From Treponema denticola ATCC 35405 (lineage in GTDB: Bacteria; Spirochaetota; Spirochaetia; Treponematales; Treponemataceae), in NCBI RefSeq assembly GCF_000008185.1, contig NC_002967.9, forward strand, positions 1,240,001 to 1,304,000: 64,000 nucleotides of DNA, read 5' to 3'. This document shows, piece by piece, positions 49,791-58,241 of this stretch; position 1 is the first letter of the stretch, and every line of letters begins with the position of its first letter. Under the pieces are notes generated by a model. The model was not told the origin of the DNA. It worked only from the letters and a program-made list of their open reading frames with translations, and searched no databases. The position numbers and the translations under genes were made by a program.

Positions 49791-50969
49791 TTATACAGTA
49801 TTTCGATCAATACTTTTTAACTCTTCTTTTGATAACTGTCTTTTTACGGTAACTTCGTTTGCCTTTGTTTGTACAATAACCGGGTCTCCGGTAGGAGTTG
49901 TTTTTCCGTAGATTTGTACAATAGGAAATCTGGGGTCATCAGGATTGACATCTATTACCTTTGCAATTTTTCCGTTGGAAAGATGAACATACATTCCGAC
50001 AGGATAAAAGGATAGAGAATAAAGCAGGGCTTTTAAAATGGTTTCATCATATTGTCCGTTAGTATTCTTTATCATCTCCACAATACCCGATGACGCATCT
50101 TGAGCTTCTTTATAAGGACGTGGAGCTGTAGCAGCTTCATAAGAACATGCAACGGCTATTATTTTGCCGTACATTGAAATTTTTTCTCTTGTAAGGCCCC
50201 TCGGGTATCCATGCCCGTTTTCTCTTTCGTGATGCTCCAGAGCCCCCAAACATATGGGTAAAGAAAAAGAAGATGTTTTTAAAATATTATAGGACAGGAC
50301 AGGATGTGTAAATAAGGCCTTTTTCCCTTCTTCGCTCAAGGGGGCATCATACATATAGTATTGAGGCGGAAGCCTGAACATACCTATTTCGTGTAAAAGG
50401 CAGGCAGCTCCAAGCTCTATGAGCCTATGCGGTGGCATTTTAAGCTGAAGTCCTATAATTATGGCAAAAATTGAAGACCGCAAAGAATGCATGACAAGAT
50501 AATTTGTCGGAGAGCTGTATTTCTGCATTTCTATTAGAAGGATATTTTTTTTGTCGCTTTTTACAAAATCGCATAATTCTTTTATTTTATCAAAAACTAA
50601 ACGAGGTTCCAAAATTTTTTTCATAGTATAATCGGTAAAAATTTTATCCGTAAATCGTAAAAAATCCCAGAATTTATTTTCAGTTTCTTCCATAATTTCC
50701 TTTTGTTTTTTCAGTTTGTCGGAAATTATTTCGTTTTCCTTGCTTGAGTCCAGAACATCCTTGCCTGAGGCAGTATCGGTCCTTACACTCATAAAACTTG
50801 AAGGTTCTCCGTCAGAATAAAGGAGAGAAAAATCCCATTCGTTTAAAATAGCCTTTAGCTCGGCAGTAAGAGGTGTTTCCGGAATTAAAAGCAAAAACTT
50901 TTTATCCAAATAAACATTTTTATTAAAAAATGATAAATCTTTTATATGTTCTGCATTGTAGGTATTCAC
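49791..50969 (-). CDS. Divergent HD-GYP domain protein
   Basis: 392 residues, probably a c-di-GMP phosphodiesterase or a degraded relative. Residues about 150-315 match HD-GYP: NYLVMHSLRSSIFAIIIG, CLLHEIGMFRLPPQYY, FTHPVLSYNIL, ALEHHERENGHGYPRGL, and AVACSYEAATAPRPYKEA. The HD pair is HE (in LHEIG), and the canonical lysine after IG is Met, so metal binding may be altered. The N-terminal 130 residues are helical and unidentified. The start is GTG with GGAGAG upstream. Confidence 0.87.
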   Translation of the reverse strand: MNTYNAEHIKDLSFFNKNVYLDKKFLLLIPETPLTAELKAILNEWDFSLLYSDGEPSSFMSVRTDTASGKDVLDSSKENEIISDKLKKQKEIMEETENKFWDFLRFTDKIFTDYTMKKILEPRLVFDKIKELCDFVKSDKKNILLIEMQKYSSPTNYLVMHSLRSSIFAIIIGLQLKMPPHRLIELGAACLLHEIGMFRLPPQYYMYDAPLSEEGKKALFTHPVLSYNILKTSSFSLPICLGALEHHERENGHGYPRGLTREKISMYGKIIAVACSYEAATAPRPYKEAQDASSGIVEMIKNTNGQYDETILKALLYSLSFYPVGMYVHLSNGKIAKVIDVNPDDPRFPIVQIYGKTTPTGDPVIVQTKANEVTVKRQLSKEELKSIDRNTV

Positions 50970-51017
50970 TTATTTTCTCTCCTATGATACAATATATATT
51001 ATTATAAAGGATTTTAT

Positions 51018-51830
51018 ATGAAATTAAAAGTACTATTTGTTATATTTAATATCGTCTTAATTTTATTATTGTTTACCGTTTTTTTCCTCCCCCTATTTTA
51101 TGCTGACGGCTCTTTTATGCGGGAATTTTGGAAAGCTAACTGGTTTTTTGGGCCTGTATTTTTAATTCTTATTTTGTTTGTAAATATAATGTTCTTAAAA
51201 AATAGACTTTTGATCAAATATATTGAATCCGAAGATTGGTCTTCTTTGGCCTCCTTACTGGAGAAAAAAATCTATACGAAAAAACGGATTACCTATAAAA
51301 GTTCGCTTCTTTTAGCGGAATCTCTCCTTCTTTTAGGTGATTTTACTTCCATGAATAAATTTTGTGACTTTTTAAAGGATAATAAACCAAAATATATATC
51401 AAAGCTGGGGCCTAAATTTGCAGCAGCTAAGATGATTTCCGGGAATTATCAAGATGTTTTTGAATTTAGTTCGTCTTTACCTGTTTTAAAAACAACAGCA
51501 AGTGAATGGATTGTATTTTATTCGGCTCTTTCCCTTCAAATGATGAAAAATTATGAAAAAAGTGCCGCTTTATTCACTAAGGTATCGGATTCGGCAAAAA
51601 ATCCTCTAATTAAGTGTCTTAGTACATATTTTGTTGTTAACGTTTTACAAACCTATTCACAGTTGACTGAAGAGGAAATAAAAGCAAAAGCCCTTCTCTT
51701 GCATTCAAGAATAAATAAAAACTATACTTATGAGTCATGGAAGGCTTATACGGAGTCCGAAAAACAGGAAATACATGTAATGATTTTAACAAAAATAATA
51801 GATGATGTCACTTCTTGGCTCTTCTTCTAA
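51018..51830 (+). CDS. Membrane-anchored TPR-like protein
   Basis: 270 residues. Two helices at the N-terminus (about 5-27 and 43-61) form a hairpin anchor. The rest is helical, with TPR-like pairs (SSLLLAESLLLLGDFTSMNKFC, FYSALSLQMMKNYEKSAALFTK) predicted to face the cytoplasm. No named family. AAGGA precedes the ATG. Divergent from the HD-GYP gene across a 48-bp spacer. Function unknown. Confidence 0.75.
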   Translation: MKLKVLFVIFNIVLILLLFTVFFLPLFYADGSFMREFWKANWFFGPVFLILILFVNIMFLKNRLLIKYIESEDWSSLASLLEKKIYTKKRITYKSSLLLAESLLLLGDFTSMNKFCDFLKDNKPKYISKLGPKFAAAKMISGNYQDVFEFSSSLPVLKTTASEWIVFYSALSLQMMKNYEKSAALFTKVSDSAKNPLIKCLSTYFVVNVLQTYSQLTEEEIKAKALLLHSRINKNYTYESWKAYTESEKQEIHVMILTKIIDDVTSWLFF

Positions 51831-51877
51831 ATTCACAAAATTGTTTTCGTCCTATAAATGAATGTCGGAAGATTTTT

Positions 51878-52273
51878 TTAAAATTTTACCGAGCCTGAAA
51901 ACAAGTTATAGTCCAATTCTTGGAAATCTTCCAAGACATCATCGGGGTAGGGCGGCGTTTTGCCTCTTTTTACCCTTTCCATTGCCGATTCCCAAAGAAT
52001 AAGAGAATTTGTATCAAGCTTTTCCTGCTGTTCCAAGGCCATGCTTCTATAAGGGTGCTTATGAAGCGGAATATTTCCTGCCATGGCATGGTTTAAGAGC
52101 TTCCAGTTGGAGTGTATTAAATCCCTTACCGTCTTAAAAACTTCATCTCGGGAATCCAAAAATTTAAGGGCATAGCGGTTTTTTAAGCCCGTTCTATCTT
52201 CTTCATAGAAGGCCTTAACTTTAGGGTTATTTGTAATAATAAGTCTTTGATTAGTTTGTGAATCTTTTTGCAT
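51878..52273 (-). CDS. grdX: GrdX family protein
   Basis: 131-residue cytosolic protein. It matches GrdX, a small protein of unknown role encoded with glycine reductase genes, in its ITNNPKVKAF opening and its VRDLIHSNWKLLNHAMAGNI...HPYRSM core. T. denticola-type organisms ferment glycine through selenoprotein glycine reductase. It is downstream of the glycine/alanine symporter on the same strand, 62 bp away, separated by a palindromic terminator-like hairpin. The sequence match is from memory of the family, so medium confidence. Confidence 0.75.
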   Translation of the reverse strand: MQKDSQTNQRLIITNNPKVKAFYEEDRTGLKNRYALKFLDSRDEVFKTVRDLIHSNWKLLNHAMAGNIPLHKHPYRSMALEQQEKLDTNSLILWESAMERVKRGKTPPYPDDVLEDFQELDYNLFSGSVKF

Positions 52274-52303
52274 ATCTTGTGTTTTGGAAATAAAAGTAAA
52301 GAT

Positions 52304-52327
52304 AAAGGGCAGCTTAAGCTGCCCTTT
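52304..52327. terminator. 24-bp perfect palindrome between symporter and grdX
   Basis: AAAGGGCAGCTT/AAGCTGCCCTTT is a perfect inverted repeat with no loop bases spare. On the plus strand it is followed by TTTTTT in total, on the minus strand by only TTT. It may partly stop transcription after the symporter gene and reduce grdX expression. Confidence 0.7.
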
Positions 52328-52335
52328 TTTAGTGC

Positions 52336-53760
52336 TTATTTGTACTGACTTGCGTCGTAGGGGAGGCCCTTGTTATAGTCTTTTAAGACTTTAGCAACGG
52401 TTCCGCTTAAGAATAGCAAGGCTATAAGGTTCGGTATAACCATGATTCCGTTAAAGAAGTCGGTCAATTCCCAAACCAAGTCAATCTTAAGCAAGCTTCC
52501 GACAAAGATGAAGATAATTACCAGAAGCTGATAGGGAATAAGTCCCTTTGTTCCGAACAAGTATCTGATGTTTGTTTCTCCGAAGTAGTACCAACCGATG
52601 ATGGTTGAGAAAGCGAAGAAGAAAAGACAGATAGCAATGAAAAGATAGCCGAATGTGGATCCGAACAAGTGCTGTGCGAAAGCTTCTTGAACGAGTTTAA
52701 TTCCCTTCATTGTGGCTTCTCCACCTTCAAATTGTACAATGCCTGAGCTTAAAACGGTAAATACAGTGATGTTTAAAACGATGAATGTGTCGATAAATAC
52801 GGCAACGATACCAAGAACACCCTGTTCTACGGGATGTTTAACATCGGCAACAGCGTGGGCATGAGGTGTAGAACCCATACCTGCTTCATTCGAGAAAAGG
52901 CCTCGGGCAACATCGTATCGTACGGCTCTTCCCATTCCAAAACCGAGAGCTCCGCCCCAAACAGCCCTGGGATTAAATGCTCCCTTAAAGATCATAGCAA
53001 ACATTTCGGGGATCTGAGCTGCATTGATGATAATGACTATAAGACCGACCACAATGTAAACGATGGCCATAATGGGGACTACTTTTTCCGTAACCGAAGC
53101 AATTCGTTTAACACCGCCCATGAAGATAATACCTGCGATTACCGCAAGAACTGCACCTGTAACCCATGTAGGAATATGGAAAGCATTTTGGAAGGCGTCT
53201 GAAATTGAGTTAGCCTGAACCATGTTACCCATGAATCCGAGAGCAAGAATGATGGCTATGGCAAAGAAACCTGCAAGGAATTTTGCAAAGCCTTCGCCTA
53301 CCTTATTTTTTAAACCTGCAGAAATGTAGTATGCAGGACCTCCTACAGTCTGTCCCGAATCATCCTTTGTCTTGTAAATTTGAGCGATAGAAGCTTCTGC
53401 AAAGTTGGTTGCCATACCTGCAAGGGCAGCAAGCCACATCCAGAAGATGGCTCCGGGACCGCCCATGATGAGGGCTGTCATGGCACCTACAAGGTTTCCT
53501 GTACCTACCTGTGCTGCAATAGCTGTAGCAACAGCTTGAAAAGAGCTCATACCGTGTTTTCCGGCTTCTTTACCGCTCAATGAAAAGTTACCGAAAAGGC
53601 GTTTCCAGCCTGCTCCGAATTTTGTAAACTGTACTCCTCCTAACCGGATTGTAAAGAACAAACCGGTACCGCATAGAAGCGGAATAAGGAAGTAAACTCC
53701 CCAAATAAATCCGTTAGCCGAAGAAACAAGGCTAGTAAGATTTTGTAAAAATTGTTCCAT
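52336..53760 (-). CDS. Sodium:alanine/glycine symporter (AGCS family)
   Basis: 474-residue membrane protein with about ten hydrophobic helices. Family motifs are clear: GTGNLVGAMTALIMGGPGAIFWMW, FAEASIAQIYK, SNEAGMGSTPHAHA and GWYYFGETNIRYLFG. It imports alanine or glycine with Na+. The neighbour GrdX points to glycine as fuel for reductive amino-acid fermentation. AGGAG precedes the ATG, and a strong promoter lies 63-91 bases upstream. Confidence 0.93.
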   Translation of the reverse strand: MEQFLQNLTSLVSSANGFIWGVYFLIPLLCGTGLFFTIRLGGVQFTKFGAGWKRLFGNFSLSGKEAGKHGMSSFQAVATAIAAQVGTGNLVGAMTALIMGGPGAIFWMWLAALAGMATNFAEASIAQIYKTKDDSGQTVGGPAYYISAGLKNKVGEGFAKFLAGFFAIAIILALGFMGNMVQANSISDAFQNAFHIPTWVTGAVLAVIAGIIFMGGVKRIASVTEKVVPIMAIVYIVVGLIVIIINAAQIPEMFAMIFKGAFNPRAVWGGALGFGMGRAVRYDVARGLFSNEAGMGSTPHAHAVADVKHPVEQGVLGIVAVFIDTFIVLNITVFTVLSSGIVQFEGGEATMKGIKLVQEAFAQHLFGSTFGYLFIAICLFFFAFSTIIGWYYFGETNIRYLFGTKGLIPYQLLVIIFIFVGSLLKIDLVWELTDFFNGIMVIPNLIALLFLSGTVAKVLKDYNKGLPYDASQYK

Positions 53761-53822
53761 AGTGCGATTAAACTCCTTTTACGCATATAGCGATATAGAC
53801 TTGTTAAAAACAAGCGCCTTTA

Positions 53823-53851
53823 ACTATACAATCAAAATTACAACTTGTCAA
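53823..53851 (-). promoter_or_regulatory. Promoter of the AGCS symporter gene
   Basis: On the minus strand TTGACA (53846-53851), 17-bp spacer, TATAGT (53823-53828). This near-consensus sigma-70 promoter gives a leader of about 55 bases with a small CTTGTT/AACAAG hairpin. No riboswitch of the glycine type was recognised in that leader. Confidence 0.75.
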
Positions 53852-53915
53852 GATATTGATATACAAAAATAAGATACTTTTATTATAGCATGTTCACTTT
53901 TTTATATAAAACAGC

Positions 53916-53943
53916 TTGACTTTGAACGTTATTTTTGTATAAT
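53916..53943 (+). promoter_or_regulatory. Promoter of licCA, no leader
   Basis: TTGACT (53916-53921), 16-bp spacer, TATAAT (53938-53943), then 8 bases to the ATG at 53952. No Shine-Dalgarno sequence is present in between, so the mRNA probably begins at or just before the start codon. The -10 is a perfect consensus. Confidence 0.65.
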
Positions 53944-53951
53944 GTCAGTCT

Positions 53952-55736
53952 ATGAAAAGAAGATATTTTCAAATTATAAAACTTATGCAAAAAGATAAGA
54001 ATATCCCGCAACGAGATATTGCAAAAAAGTTAAAAATATCCTTGGCCTATGTAAATAAAATTTTATTCGATATGGAGCATGATGGGTTTTTGTATACCGA
54101 AGGTGTTCCTCCTTTTGGTAAAAAGCGGCTTAGCAAAAAAGCTTTAACAGCTTTTGAAGAGTGCAGGGTGGATAATGCAATTATTATGGCTGCCGGTTTC
54201 GGTTCGCGTTTTGTTCCCTTAACCTATGCGACACCTAAGGGCTTGTTGGAAGTTTTTGGGGAAAGGATGATTGAAAGGCAAATTGAACAGCTGAAAGCTG
54301 CCGGTATCGACGACATAACGATAGTTGTCGGCTATTTAAAGGAAACCTTTGAATATCTTATAGATAAGTACGGCGTAAAGTTTGTATATAACCCCGATTT
54401 TAAGAATAAAAACAATCTTTCCACCCTTTACCATGTAAGGGATGAACTTAAAAGCACCTATATTCTTTCGAGCGATAATTGGCTTAGGGAAAACATGTAT
54501 CATTCCCATGAGTATGATTCATGGTATTCTTCCGTTAAGGTAGCCGGAAAAACGAAGGAGTGGATATTAAAATTAGGCCTGCACGATAAAATTATGGATG
54601 TAAAAGTCGGAGGACGAAACGGCTGGGTTATGTACGGCCCCGTATATTTTTCAAAAGAATTTTCCGATAAGATACGCCCTTTGATTGAAGAAGCCTATGA
54701 AAGAGATGATACCGATGATTGGTACTGGGAAGATGTCTATATGAGGAACATAAAAGAATTAACTATGTTTGCAAACAAGCAGGGTGATCACCAAGTATAT
54801 GAATTCGAATCCCTTGACGAAATTCGCCTCTTTGACTCTTCCTATCTTATTTCCTCCCATGATAAATGGCTTGAGCTTATATCGGATGTATTTAAACGTC
54901 CTGAGCACAGCATCACAAATCTAAAACCTTTAAAATTCGGAATGACAAACAAATCGTTTTTGTTTGAATTTGAAGGTGAAGAATATATTTTTAGAATACC
55001 GGGAGAGGGAACCGAGGCCCTTATAAACAGAAAGGAAGAATATGAGGTCTACAAGGCTATTTCTCCTTTAAACTTAAGCGATTCCATTATTTATTTTGAT
55101 CCTGAAAAGGGGGTAAAAATTACCAAGTTTATTCCCAACTCCCATACTGCGGATGCCCGTAATCCTGAAGACTTAAAAAAATGTATGAAGGTAGCCCGCC
55201 GTCTGCATGAGTCCGGCTTAAAGGTTGCGCATTCTTTTGATCTACGTGAACGGATAAATTATTACGAAAAAATTGCAAACGAAAAAAACGGTATCTTCTA
55301 TCATGACTACCACGAGGTTAGACTTTTGATGAATGAGCTTTTGGAATTAATTGAAAATACGGAAAAGCCTCATGTTTTATGTCATATAGACCTTGTTCCC
55401 GACAATTTTATAATAAACGGAAACGATGTCCATTTAATTGACTGGGAATATGCCGCTATGTGCGATCCCCTCATAGATATAGCTATGTTTGCCATATATG
55501 CTCATTATGATAATGAAGAGCTTGAGAATTTGATGTCTTTTTATTTTGAAAGGCCCGTAAAAGAAGAGGAAAGAATGCGTATCTATTGTTATGTTGCTCT
55601 TTCAGGCTTTTTATGGGCTCTTTGGACTTGCTATAAGGAGGCTTTGGGGGTAAGCTTTGGAGATTACGGCTTAAAGATGTACCGATATGCAAAGGATTAT
55701 TATAAAAAAATAAAAGAACTAGGAGGTAATCTATGA
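53952..55736 (+). CDS. licCA: LicC-LicA fusion: phosphocholine cytidylyltransferase and choline kinase, with N-terminal HTH
   Basis: 594 residues in three parts. Residues 1-70 form a winged helix-turn-helix (RDIAKKLKISLAYVNKILFDMEHDGFLY). Residues about 74-310 are a nucleotidyltransferase (AIIMAAGFGSRFVPLTYATPKGLLEV) like LicC, and about 325-590 a choline/ethanolamine kinase (LCHIDLVPDN with Asp480; HLIDWEYAAMCDP). Fused licCA is described in T. denticola for phosphatidylcholine synthesis by the CDP-choline route. The added HTH could make it self-regulating. The stop overlaps the transporter start (ATGA). Confidence 0.93.
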   Translation: MKRRYFQIIKLMQKDKNIPQRDIAKKLKISLAYVNKILFDMEHDGFLYTEGVPPFGKKRLSKKALTAFEECRVDNAIIMAAGFGSRFVPLTYATPKGLLEVFGERMIERQIEQLKAAGIDDITIVVGYLKETFEYLIDKYGVKFVYNPDFKNKNNLSTLYHVRDELKSTYILSSDNWLRENMYHSHEYDSWYSSVKVAGKTKEWILKLGLHDKIMDVKVGGRNGWVMYGPVYFSKEFSDKIRPLIEEAYERDDTDDWYWEDVYMRNIKELTMFANKQGDHQVYEFESLDEIRLFDSSYLISSHDKWLELISDVFKRPEHSITNLKPLKFGMTNKSFLFEFEGEEYIFRIPGEGTEALINRKEEYEVYKAISPLNLSDSIIYFDPEKGVKITKFIPNSHTADARNPEDLKKCMKVARRLHESGLKVAHSFDLRERINYYEKIANEKNGIFYHDYHEVRLLMNELLELIENTEKPHVLCHIDLVPDNFIINGNDVHLIDWEYAAMCDPLIDIAMFAIYAHYDNEELENLMSFYFERPVKEEERMRIYCYVALSGFLWALWTCYKEALGVSFGDYGLKMYRYAKDYYKKIKELGGNL

Positions 55737-57301
55737 TGAACACCGGAGATGAACTGGGTGTAAAGGAACTTGAGTTAAAGGATAAAAATGAAATTGATTG
55801 GCTTATAACCGTATTACCCCTTGCAGTAATAATCTGTCTGACGGGATTGGTTCTCTTTTTTCCTGTAGAATCGATGAAGGTAGTTGATGCTCTTTGGTCT
55901 GTTTTTGTAAATAAGCTGGGCTTTTTCTATATTTTGCTCGGCTTGGGCCTTGTTTTTACTGCCATAGGTTTAGCCTTTTCAAGATTCGGAACTGTAAAAC
56001 TGGGGAATCTTGAAAAACCTCGATACGGAAATTTTACATGGGGGGCTATGATTTTTACCTCGACTATGGCAGCCGATATTCTTTATTGGTCGCTGATAGA
56101 GTGGGCCTATTATTTTGGTGAAAGTCCCTTCGGTCTGTCTTCTCTTTCACTGGCAGAAAGACAGGATTGGGCCGCGGCCTATCCTCTATTCCATTGGGGA
56201 ATAACACCGTGGGCTTTTCATATAGTGCCTGCCGTAGCCTTTGCTTATATGCTTCATGTCAAGGGAAGAACAAAGCAAAAGCTGTCCGAAAGCTGCCGTC
56301 CTATTTTTGGGGACAGGATTGACGGCCCTATAGGAAAGATGATAGACGTTTTTTCGGTAATAGGCTTATTGGCCGGAACTGCTACAACATTCTCGCTTGC
56401 AACTCCTCTTTTGTCTTTGGCTGTGTCCACTATTTTTGGAATACCTCAAGGAAAGATTTTGACTCTTGTCATTCTTCTGATAATAGCTGCCGTCTACACG
56501 GCTGCCGTTTTATTGGGCTTAAAAGGGATTTCTCAGCTTGCAAAGATTTCGGTTGTTTCTTTTTGTGTTCTTTTAGGCCTTGTCTTTATAGCCTCGCCCA
56601 AAATCTACATAATTGAGACCAGCATAACCGGTATCGGCAAGGTTATTCAAAACTTTTTCGGCATGTCCACATGGATGGACCCATTGCGTATTTCCGGAGA
56701 AGGAGGGGCCGGCTTCCCGCAAAACTGGACAATATTTTATTGGGCTTATTGGATAGCTTGGTTTGTTGCAACTCCTTTCTTTATAGGAAAAATTTCAGAA
56801 GGCCGTACAATAAAGAATACCATAATCGGCGGTCTTATCTGCGGTATAGCGGGGACTTATTGTTCTTTTATAATCCTTGGAAATTACGGGCTTCATTTAC
56901 AGGCTCACGGAATATTTGATGCAGCGTCCGCAATAAAGGAAACGGATGCTTCTCAAGTTATCCTACAAATTCTTAACACCCTTCCTTACGCAAAAATTGT
57001 TTTGGGCATTTTAATAATTACGATGATAGCCTTTTATTCCAGTACCTTTGATGCAATTACTCTTGTAATAGCTTCCTATTCTCAAAAGAATTTGGAAAAA
57101 CATACCGAGCCTAAAAAAGGCTTGAGAGCCTTTTGGGCTGTAGTCTTTGTAATGCTTCCCGCAGCCTTAATCCTTGTGGGAACTAATTTAAACCAGCTTC
57201 AAAGTCTTTCGATTATAGCCGCCTTTCCTTTGGGAATTATAATAATACTGATAGTGATAAGTCTTTTTAAGGAACTAAAACATAACGGAGGGTATAGGTA
57301 G
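55733..57301 (+). CDS. BCCT family choline/betaine transporter
   Basis: 522 residues with twelve hydrophobic helices. Family motifs are present: LYWSLIEWAYYF, HWGITPWAFHIVPAVAFAYML and WTIFYWAYWIAWFVATPFFIGKISEGRTIKN, the last being the BCCT signature. Imports choline or a related quaternary amine. The start overlaps the licCA stop, with AGGAGG upstream; a second ATG three bases later (55736) could also be used. It supplies the kinase encoded just upstream. Confidence 0.93.
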   Translation: MMNTGDELGVKELELKDKNEIDWLITVLPLAVIICLTGLVLFFPVESMKVVDALWSVFVNKLGFFYILLGLGLVFTAIGLAFSRFGTVKLGNLEKPRYGNFTWGAMIFTSTMAADILYWSLIEWAYYFGESPFGLSSLSLAERQDWAAAYPLFHWGITPWAFHIVPAVAFAYMLHVKGRTKQKLSESCRPIFGDRIDGPIGKMIDVFSVIGLLAGTATTFSLATPLLSLAVSTIFGIPQGKILTLVILLIIAAVYTAAVLLGLKGISQLAKISVVSFCVLLGLVFIASPKIYIIETSITGIGKVIQNFFGMSTWMDPLRISGEGGAGFPQNWTIFYWAYWIAWFVATPFFIGKISEGRTIKNTIIGGLICGIAGTYCSFIILGNYGLHLQAHGIFDAASAIKETDASQVILQILNTLPYAKIVLGILIITMIAFYSSTFDAITLVIASYSQKNLEKHTEPKKGLRAFWAVVFVMLPAALILVGTNLNQLQSLSIIAAFPLGIIIILIVISLFKELKHNGGYR

Positions 57302-57392
57302 CCTAATGTTTAAATAAAATTGTAAAAATATTTGCAGGATATCCGATATTATAGAATATAGAGAACTTGTATTTTATATATCGGAGGTTCTT

Positions 57393-58196
57393 ATGCCTGA
57401 TTTTTACGCACATTATATACATGGACAAAGGGTTTTTGCTTTATTGTCTCCTGAAATTGTTGCCGAAATTTCAAATAAAAATTTATATAATCTCGGCTTA
57501 CAGGGCCCTGATTTTTTGTATTTTTATAAACCCTTTAAAAAGAATAATAATCCTGTTTTGCAGCTTGCAAAGGATATCCATAATAAAAATTGTACCGATG
57601 TTTTTAATGCCGTATTAAATAAAATTAGAATAGAGCCTAATACGGATGAATTTTCTTACATGATGGGCTTTATAGGTCACTTCGGTTTGGATAGTTGCTG
57701 TCACCCTTATGTAAATGCTATGGTTGAGGAGATGAAAAGAGACCATGCCGAAATTGAAATGGAATTTGAAAAATTTTTATTAAAGCAGGACGGGCTCCAT
57801 CCTCTTAGATACAAGGCCCATAATTATATCGATATAAGTGAAAAAGAAGCTGAAGCCGTTGCAAATATCTACAGATGTCTTCTTCCCTCTATAACAAAAG
57901 AAGATATCTTGCGTTCTTTTCATAGTTTTAAAATGGGGAAACATTTTTTCTATGCACCTACGAAATTATCTCAAAGTCTAAAACTTTCTTTAATTAAAAT
58001 CTTAGGCCTTTATGATTTTTTGCAGGGGCACATTATTAGAACGGCTGACCATATTAAAAGTAAAATTACAAATAAAAAGCTTTTTTCTCTTTACAATAAT
58101 TCGATAGAAATAACGGCCGAGTTGATGGAAAATTTTTATAAGAATCTTACGGAAAATAAACCTCTATTAGACAGGTTCGGCTATAATTTTGCGTGA
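57393..58196 (+). CDS. Zinc-dependent phospholipase C-like protein
   Basis: 267 residues, no signal peptide. The N-terminal MPDFYAHYIHGQRVFA, GLQGPDFLYFY, and FIGHFGLDSCCHPYV and HAEIEMEFEKFL segments match the zinc-dependent phospholipase C family (His/Asp-rich). It lies 91 bp after the choline transporter, so it may belong to the same transcript; its own CGGAGG ribosome site is present. If it hydrolyses phosphatidylcholine it could release phosphocholine for LicC, but lacking an export signal its location is a puzzle. Substrate is inference. Confidence 0.8.
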   Translation: MPDFYAHYIHGQRVFALLSPEIVAEISNKNLYNLGLQGPDFLYFYKPFKKNNNPVLQLAKDIHNKNCTDVFNAVLNKIRIEPNTDEFSYMMGFIGHFGLDSCCHPYVNAMVEEMKRDHAEIEMEFEKFLLKQDGLHPLRYKAHNYIDISEKEAEAVANIYRCLLPSITKEDILRSFHSFKMGKHFFYAPTKLSQSLKLSLIKILGLYDFLQGHIIRTADHIKSKITNKKLFSLYNNSIEITAELMENFYKNLTENKPLLDRFGYNFA

Positions 58197-58203
58197 AACT
58201 TTA

Positions 58204-58240
58204 GGGAACCTCTAAAAACTTCAGTTTTTTAGAGATCCCC
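58204..58240. terminator. Two-way terminator between convergent genes
   Basis: GGGAACCTCTAAAAACT pairs with AGTTTTTTAGAGATCCCC across a short TC loop, with one bulged base. It lies between the phospholipase gene (+) and the TPR gene (-), 2 bases from the latter's stop. Confidence 0.75.
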
Positions 58241-58241
58241 T

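Noticed and set aside
53761-53822. Glycine riboswitch in the symporter leader
   Set aside because: The leader is only about 55 bases and lacks the conserved glycine aptamer elements; only a small hairpin is visible.
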